Positions 41,936 through 48,135 of a stretch of 48,135 bases of DNA are shown piece after piece. Both the position numbers and the translations under genes were made by a program. The notes under the pieces are model-generated. The model made no database searches, was not told where the DNA came from, and worked only from the letters and a program-made list of their open reading frames with translations. This stretch comes from Nemertoderma westbladi. Its lineage: Eukaryota; Xenacoelomorpha; Nemertodermatida; Nemertodermatidae. The stretch lies in assembly GCA_032718475.1 (NCBI GenBank), contig JAUCBJ010001191.1, positions 1 to 48,135 of the forward strand, written 5' to 3'. The number at the start of each line of letters is the position of its first letter. The stretch's first letter is position 1.

Positions 41936-42310
41936 GGTAATACACATTAGACACATTTGTAAATACTTCCCCAACAAATGCGGGTTCGTCGAGGCAAAGC
42001 TTATAAATATGTTTCCCAATAGTAAAATTAAACCAATCTTTGATTCATCTGATATTTCGGAGCCATGTTGGAATGACCGGGCCTCTGATGGTTCACCCAA
42101 AGGCAGTTTGACATTGTATTTATCAGGTATAAATATTTAACTGCGAATTTCACTAGCAATATCACTGGCTTCCCATACTATCCACCTTATTTTGGCTTTA
42201 AAATTACCATATATCTCCTGTCTAATGTCATTGGTAATATCAAGATCATGAATTGAATTAGCATGTTCACACAGTTTTCAAAAGCTGAGGTTCTATAATT
42301 CACCAACATC
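41936..42310 (-). pseudogene. OTU-element upstream exon, copy B
   Basis: Counterpart of 18117-18512. Lesions: one base lost in the KAFEKL region at about 42276, a TAA at about 42139 where copy A has Glu, and a shift at about 42045. Uninterrupted by hAT, so it gives the empty hAT site near 41935. Confidence 0.6.
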
Positions 42311-42412
42311 GCCTCACCACAACTCAACACTGGGGTGTCCTTATACTGTTTTCTTTCACTACATAAAAGTTTAAATATACAGATATATGGCCAAAATCTA
42401 AGCAGCTAGATC

Positions 42413-42614
42413 TGTAGTTACCAGATGACAGGGGATGAGCAGGTGAAATGAGATCAATTCTTCTGTTCATTGAAATACAAACACTTCCAACAAAGTTCCT
42501 TGCATCTGAAATACAATCCAAGGGCTCCCTCATCTCGATCTCTCGCTGTCCACCTTCTGTTGCAACTAGATCCACCCCTTTAACCCTATTTATTACCACT
42601 GGTACTACTACGAA
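42413..42614 (-). pseudogene. OTU-element 5'-most coding fragment, copy B
   Basis: Counterpart of 18580-18778: VVPVVINRVKGVDLVATEGG, QREIEMREPLDCISDARNFV, MNRRIDLISP. A 13-bp insertion at about 42425 distinguishes it from copy A. Confidence 0.5.
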
Positions 42615-42966
42615 TTGATGGTTGCTACACAAGATTACTAAGGGCAGCCCTAAACATCAGCTGGAGACAACACATGACAAATGCCGAGCTTTATGGTACA
42701 ATACCACCTGTATCAACCACCCTCCGTGAATGCAGATTAAGATTCAGTGGGCACTGCTGGCGAAGTAAAGACGAGGTCATACCAGATCTACTCCTATCCA
42801 ACTCATGGAAAGCGTAGTCGTGGACGACTGGCCATAACATATATAGATCAACTTGAAAGGGATACTGAACTTGGGAGAAACGAAATTGCGACAACTATGG
42901 AGAATCGGGAAGCCTGGAAGGATCTCATTTCCACTGTCCGAGTTTGCTCGACCTAGTAGTAGTAGT
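42615..42966 (+). mobile_element. LINE family 2, 3' end, copy B (old insertion)
   Basis: Counterpart of 18785-19140, with a small deletion near 42793 that shifts the frame. Ends in CCTAGTAGTAGTAG. Confidence 0.85.
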
Positions 42967-43119
42967 ATATAATTATTGTTGTGCATTGGGTGATTGGCAT
43001 AATCATTGTGGTTGATTGGGGTGATCTGGTGATTAGCATAATCATTGGGGTGTTTATCATAATCATTGGGGTGTTTAGCATATATATTGGGGTGATTATT
43101 GGGGTGTTTAGCATATGTA
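42967..43119. repeat. Minisatellite, copy B, left part
   Basis: Same unit as 19141-19575; split from the right part (44737-45030) by a LINE. Confidence 0.85.
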
Positions 43120-44736
43120 TATGAAGACCAATCCACCAATTCAATATACCAGAATATAATAACAGCCCACAAGGAAATCAGCTAAGAGGCATATCCCCCA
43201 GAAACCCAAACGAAAACAATATGTGCCATGGCAAAACTCTGATGTTACTTGTAAGAGAGAAGATCTTAAGATAGCCTACAAAGTTAAAACCGAACAACCA
43301 ACAACCGAAAACATTAACAAGGTTGAGAAAGCTAAGGACGATCTTAAATTGGCCTACAACATCAGCCAGGAAAAGTACATACAGGATAAAACTGAAGCAA
43401 TTACAACTGCTCACATACAGCAACAATCAAGACTTACCTGGCAAACTGTAAATGAGGTATCTGGTCGGAAAAGTTGTGCAAAGGGGCGCCTCAAAGCCGA
43501 TAGTCCTGAAGAACGTGTTGGGAAGTGGAAAAATCACTTCAGCAACTTGCTTGGGCAGCCACCAAACATCGAGGTCAGCCCTACAAGGAAAATATATGAC
43601 AAGACACTACCTATAGAAACAGGGGACTGCCGAACTCCAAAGAAGCATTAAAAGCATGTCCAATAATAAAGCAAGTGGATTAGATGAAATCCCAGCGGAG
43701 GTATGGAAAACCGGAGTGCTAAACAGACCATTATTGAATGTTTGCAACCGGATGTTAAAAGGGGAAAAGCCACCACCAATTTGGACTAAAGGTCAACTAA
43801 AGCCTCTCCCCAAGAAAGGAGGCCTCGGCATACCAACAAACTATCGTGGGATCTGTCTGCTTGTGGTAGCTGCCAAAATATACAATAAAATGATTCTATA
43901 TAGGATTAGGCCTCACATAGAGAAACTACTGCGTAAGAGCCAAAACGGATTTCGACCAAGTAGATCAACAATAGCTCAGATACTTGCACTACGGAGACTG
44001 ATTGAAGGAATTAAGTCAAAGAATCTCCCCGCTGTCATGACTTTTGTGGACTTCAATCAAGAAGGCATTCGACTCCATCCATAGGGGTAAAATGCTTGAA
44101 ATCCTAAGAGCTTATGGAATACCAGAAGTAATTGTTGCTGGCATTGGATTGTTATATTGTGACACAGAAGCGCAGGTACTCTCACCAGATGGTGAAACTG
44201 AGTTTTTCTCAATCCTGGCTGGCATACTGCAAGGTGACACATTAGCACCATTACTATTTGTAATTGTGCTGGATTACGCAATGAGGATGGCCACAAAGGG
44301 TGAAGACCTGGGATTCACACTTCAAGAACGCAGAAGTAGTAGATATCCGGCAACTACAGTCACAGACACCGACTTTGCGGATGACATCGCCCTGCTCTCT
44401 AATACCCTAGCAGATGCACAGCTTCTACTAAATAAAGTGGAGAGGGCTGCTAAGGAGGTTGGATTGCATATAAATTCTACAAAGACCGAATTCATGACCT
44501 TTAATGTTGATGGAAACTTGACAACCATTGATAATAATCAACTAAAGAAGGTTGATGACTTCCAGTACCTTGGATCATGGATAGAGAGTAGCAAAAAGGA
44601 CATAGAAGTTAGGAAAGCAAAGGCTTGGGTAGCTCTATCAAAAATGGATACCATCTGGAAATCAGATCTCTCCAGGCACCTGAAGACTAAGTTCTTTCGA
44701 GCCACCTTCTTTCGCTCGACCTAGTAGTAGTAGTAG
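43120..44736 (+). mobile_element. LINE family 2 inserted in the minisatellite
   Basis: Flanked by TTAGCATATGTA (43108-43119 and 44737-44748); this is also part of the minisatellite unit, so the duplication is less certain than elsewhere. Ends CTCGACCTAGTAGTAGTAG. 5'-truncated, and an internal deletion at about 44711 joins the mid-RT to the last codons. Confidence 0.88.
43223..44724 (+). pseudogene. LINE family 2 reverse transcriptase
   Basis: Pieces: 43223-43651 (linker with SRLTWQTVNEVSGRKS); 43656-44084 (NKASGLDEIPAEVWK, LKPLPKKGGL, YRGICLLVVAAKIYNKMILY, NGFRPSRSTIAQILALRRLI, TFVDF); 44044-44724 (KKAFDSIHRGKML motif A end, GILQGDTLAPLLFVIVLDYA motif B, DTDFADDIALL motif C, LHINSTKTEFMTF, FQYLGSWIES), then FFRAT joined to the tail residues RST by the deletion. 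A one-base shift falls inside motif A at about 44056. Same clade as family 1 by shared QGDTLAP and TAG tail. Confidence 0.88.
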
Positions 44737-45030
44737 TTAGCATATGTAATTGGAGTGTTTAGCATATGTATTGGGGTGATTATTGGGGTATTTAGCATAT
44801 GTATTGGGGCGATAGTTATAACTATTGCTGTATTGGGGTGATTAGCATAATCATTGGGGTGCATCTGTCATCTGTGCATTGGGGTCAGGGGTGTTTATCA
44901 TAATCATTGGCTGATTGGGGTGTTTAGCATATGTATTTGGGTGATATATATATATGCCTATATAATTATTGTGGTGCATTGGGGTGATTAGCATAATCAT
45001 TGGGGTATATTGGGGTGATTAGCATAACGT
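44737..45030. repeat. Minisatellite, copy B, right part
   Basis: Continuation of the array; matches 19290-19575 closely, including ATCTGTCATCTGTGCATTGG. Confidence 0.85.
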
Positions 45031-45579
45031 CATCTGGCTTTCTGGGGTCAGATTGAATAATTCCAGCATAAATTTGGATACGGTTTCTTACAGCAGATAC
45101 AAATGTAAATGAAACCACATTAGTTGTAACAATGTACATTCCTGTTTCACATAATATGTAATAAGTAAGAAAATTGTTTTTTATTTCTGCTGTATTATAT
45201 TTTGTTTAATTTTTTTCCATTCAATCTCACCCCTTCTAATGGCAGAATGGGGTAAGATTGAATTTGTCTAAAATTTTATGCAAATCATTCTCACCCCTCA
45301 CCCCTTCTATGGGGTGTAATTGAATAGGCCTAATTTTTGGTGTTTTAAAAAACTCCAAACCAATATCATGTCGGAATTGGCTTGGAATCCGTCATATAGT
45401 ACACAAATAGGGTTTAGGGGTACCATATTTAAATTTACCAGAAATTGCAATTGTATATTAATATTGCATAGATGATCTACAATGTAAGTGCATTATCTAG
45501 CTAGACCAACACCAAAACACTTGACCCAATTTGAGTTCTTTGTAGTTAATTTTTAGGCAGTTTAAACGTCTTCTAGCTG
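45031..45579. other. Non-coding 3' part of the Tigger-like element, copy B
   Basis: Counterpart of 19576-20117 with the same hairpin (45219-45263). No gene. Confidence 0.6.
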
Positions 45580-46510
45580 TTAGGTCTTCATGATCTGTCT
45601 CCTCGCAGAGATCACAACAGAAATCAATTTCATCAATGTTCATGGTGTCGTATTGATGCCGCTCATAGGGAACACCGGAGCACTCTAGATGGTGCGTACG
45701 ATCGCAATAATCTGATAATCACAGACAATTATTATATTAGATTATTCTCCACCCACTCCTCCATGCAAACAAAGCAAAACCAATCATCAGACTCAAGAGT
45801 CCAAGTGATTGTCATCATGAAACCCTAGCCTGGAAGGGGGAAGCCATCGAGGTGGACACAATTTTAATATTACCGGTTCTGGCCTCAGTTGACATACTAG
45901 TTGAAACCTGTGCAAAATCATTTAGCCTCAATGTTCTCCCAGGAACTGAATTAATCTTTTTTCCGCATTTGGCAATCTTCTTCGGAGGTCCACCGTTTAT
46001 ATTTTCACTAAAATGTTTATGTTTTCACTAAAATGTTTCTCAATACAGCTCTCTAAAGCCACTAGAATGTTATCAGGATTATCAGGTCTGTCCTTGTTGA
46101 ACCCAGGAATGCGCTTCAATGCCTCTGATCTATTTACGCTTAGGGGCTCCAGCCCAAATGCCCTGAAGCCTGCTTTGAGGTTATCGGGGTTCAGCTTATT
46201 TGGAATTGAACCTTGGATGCGACTTTCTTTATGCCAATTAACCAGAATTTTCCACCACTCAATCTTAACAGGACGGAACACTGCTACGTCTAAGGGTTGC
46301 AGCAGATCATGATCGTGACAAATCGAATGACTCTTGCTTGATTCGCACTCTCTGATGACGTCTATGATTAAGTGCGAAGCCAGATTATCACCAATTAGAA
46401 CTTTCGGTCCAACCTTATCTTTGACCTCTGGTATGAATCCTTCAAAGAAAAACAGCGCGTATCGAACCATCCACTCTTTGTGCTGTCGATTTGTTCAGAT
46501 TTGGGAATTA
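45580..46510 (-). pseudogene. Tigger/pogo-like transposase: DDE domain and PHD-like C-terminus, copy B
   Basis: Read leftward from 46510: an SGWFD-like stretch, a shift, FFFEGFIPEVKDKV, KVLIGDNLASHLIID (second Asp), HDHDLLQPLDVAVFRPVKIE (third acidic residue), NKLNPDNLKAGFRAFGLEPL, then a Ser/Thr/Lys linker and, after stops, DDWFCFVCMEEW, THHLECSGVP, DEIDFCCDLCEE. The fused finger has PHD-like Cys/His order. The first Asp region and N-terminal HTHs are not seen; they would lie above 46510. Copy A retains only the last codons. Confidence 0.75.
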
Positions 46511-47070
46511 ACAAAATTTAATGTTTACTTTACATTGAAAAAACAGTATACCGTAAAACGGGGCTACTTGCAACATAAATTGCGATCTATTACATTTCTG
46601 AAATAATTTACATCGCCTTAGCTTTACCAAGCTCAGGTTGCTGTCATAGCAGTGTATAATAGAGTTATTAAATTTCAATTTCAAGCATTGTTATTGTATA
46701 TTTGGGCCATTTGTAACACATTTTTTTAAAAATTTCTGCTGTGTTTCAAGTAACCCAAGATGGGATGGGATTACTTGAAACAGCACTTTGATTTCAATAT
46801 AAATAGCTACTATTTTAACATATTGTTCTATTTTGGACATGCAAGGGGCTACTTGCAACACCAGATGTGTTTTAAAAAATATGTTGGGTCACCTACATAA
46901 GCAAATTATTAGTTTTAATGCTACCTTTGGATATTAACAAATTATTTGAGCACATTAATTCATTATCAATTTGGCTGTTATTGCTATCCATATTATCTAC
47001 TATTGCAGTATTGCACATGAATATTGTGTAAAAATGATAGCTGTACTTATTACTTCTATGTTTTTAACAT
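46511..47070. other. AT-rich region with repeated motif and hairpin
   Basis: GGGGCTACTTGCAACA occurs at 46560 and 46849. A near-perfect hairpin at 46737-46786 pairs TGCTGTGTTTCAAGTAACCC with GGGATTACTTGAAACAGCA. These look like ends of a small MITE or part of an intron. No gene. Confidence 0.5.
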
Positions 47071-47530
47071 TTAACAATGTTTCAATGCCAAAATGATATA
47101 AAAAGCTTCAGAATCGCAACAACGAATTGTGACAATTTGAGAGTATTTGAGTCTACCACAAATGGGCATTAAGGCCACTTTCGAAGCATAATCCCTCCAT
47201 GTCACATTGACAGGTGGAGCAACACATCCAACAACATCGACACAATTGCATATCACAATATCTTCAATCTCCGGCTGAGTGAACAATATGCCCTTGTACA
47301 GTACATACTTCATAAAGCTAATAGTTATTTCCTTATTTCCATTAATAGAACGGATAACACCTAGAATTTCTTACGACCGAAGAATAGCACTACCACCCAG
47401 TCATTAACTTGAAGTTTATCAAAGTTTGTTGGAGTTATTGCAGAAGTACCACTTGTGCCTGGTAAAACATCATGACAGTCATTCGATGGCTGGATAACTT
47501 GATTTGTACCCGATGATGGTACTGAATGCA
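47071..47530 (-). pseudogene. Transposon-associated C-terminal domain fragment
   Basis: Read leftward: TPTNFDKLQVNDWVVVLFFG, then after a stop FMKYVLYKGILFTQPEIEDI and CVDVVGCVAPPVNV. The order (DWVVV..., FM..., F..PE.EDI, P.P) resembles the C-terminal domain of the 26271-26733 exon (WWIGLI, FMHLH, FYWPNHVDSCW) and is a type I associate with transposon proteins; no name can be given. Upstream sequence is non-coding. Confidence 0.3.
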
Positions 47531-48135
47531 GACTGAGAATCTGGACAACACCATTAGGTAATATGGATTAAACAAACAGTGTGCCTATTAGTAGATTCAA
47601 AAAGCCCTCCTGAAGCAACATCCTGACAACAGAACATGTCTGAAAGAAATTAAATATACTAAATCTGATGTATTACGGTATAGGATATACAGCAGTAGTG
47701 AGTAAGACAGTTTGCAAGGACATACAGTGAGTAAGACAGTTTGCAACCATAACCATATGGTTTACCTAATTTTATAATATCTGACCTGAATATGTAACAT
47801 ACTGTATGATTAGGCTTAAAGCTAAAACTGTTAGGCGAAGTAGGCCTACCGAGTTCAACGGGATCTCGGTTGGTGCGAGATCCCGACCGGTTGACTTGGT
47901 GGTGGTTGTTCCTACACGCACGCTGGCTGACTGATGGATGGACTGACTTGGCCATAGGCAGTGAATAAAGAGTTTGTCTGTTGAACTTTGCTGTTGTTAA
48001 TCGATTGACTATTGACTGATGAATAGTTACCGGTAGTGGCAACAGCACCGCATAGCGGTGGAAACTGTTTCACCTCTACTATAATGAGTAAAATGCCAAC
48101 TGGTTGGAATATACGTAACCGTTAATATATTTAAA
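47531..48135. other. Window end without a gene
   Basis: No gene seen; the minus frame 47659-48048 has no recognisable features. A hairpin at 47860-47884 pairs GGGATCTCG with CGAGATCCC around a 7-nt loop, with outer TCAAC/GTTGA able to pair further. Could be a MITE end or chance. Confidence 0.4.

Larger units (their letters stand above)
37975..45671. repeat. Duplicated block, copy B
   Basis: Partner of 5084-20208. Private insertions: LINE family 1 (38184-39509), MITE (40744-41451), LINE family 2 (43120-44736). Lacks the CR1/L2 LINE and the hAT of copy A. On the right it continues into the Tigger-like transposase body. Confidence 0.85.

Noticed and set aside
47659-48048. 129-codon minus-strand ORF
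   Set aside because: No domain; it crosses a hairpin and low-complexity repeats.

Overview
The window reads as animal, most likely marine invertebrate, nuclear DNA: AT-rich, gene-poor and built almost entirely from nested transposable elements. This rests on non-LTR retrotransposons, a Penelope-like element, hAT, Tigger/pogo and Mutator-like (MULE) transposases, consensus spliceosomal splice sites inside transposase genes, a tRNA-derived SINE head, minisatellites and long G/C homopolymers. I could not assign a species and found no intact host gene. The clade call is inference.

Layout. 1-1240: minus-strand fragment of a protein-primed DNA polymerase B (Polinton/adintovirus type). 1241-5046: mostly anonymous, with one weak exon-like stretch and one dispersed repeat. 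5084-20208 (copy A) and 37975-45671 (copy B) are two copies of one duplicated block. The block carries minus-strand exons of an OTU-protease-containing element, an old LINE 3' end, a roughly 20-bp minisatellite and the 3' end of a Tigger-like transposase. Each copy was later hit by different insertions, so one copy shows the empty site for most insertions in the other. Copy A took a CR1/L2-type LINE (5683-8822) and an 8-kb hAT (10094-18116), whose transposase gene was itself split by a Penelope-like element (12732-15527). Copy B took a 5'-truncated LINE (38184-39509), a TTAA-flanked MITE (40744-41451) and a second LINE (43120-44736).

Between the copies: 20209-22480 is unassigned and relatively repeat-free; 22661-25015 is a LINE; 25745-26090 a diverged tandem repeat; 26271-27099 a transposon exon folded into a 470-bp imperfect palindrome; 27525-28064 a retroelement-type ORF; 28163-29490 a Tigger-like pseudogene; 29930-30003 a SINE head; 30444-30908 a LINE 3' end; 31130-31905 an inverted tandem array; 32162-36260 a MULE transposase split by a LINE with a 10-bp target duplication; 37265-37796 a MITE with an 8-bp duplication. 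After copy B come the rest of the Tigger-like transposase and another transposon fragment (45672-47530), then unannotated sequence.

The most unusual object is the Penelope-like element. It has perfect 127-bp inverted terminal repeats, each containing a hammerhead-ribozyme-like fold with a substituted core position; a GIY-YIG endonuclease ORF; and a Thr-rich 72-bp tandem repeat placed just before the reverse-transcriptase catalytic motif. Nearly every coding region is broken by stops, frameshifts, deletions or insertions. The genes do not form a pathway; the window is a layered record of transposition.
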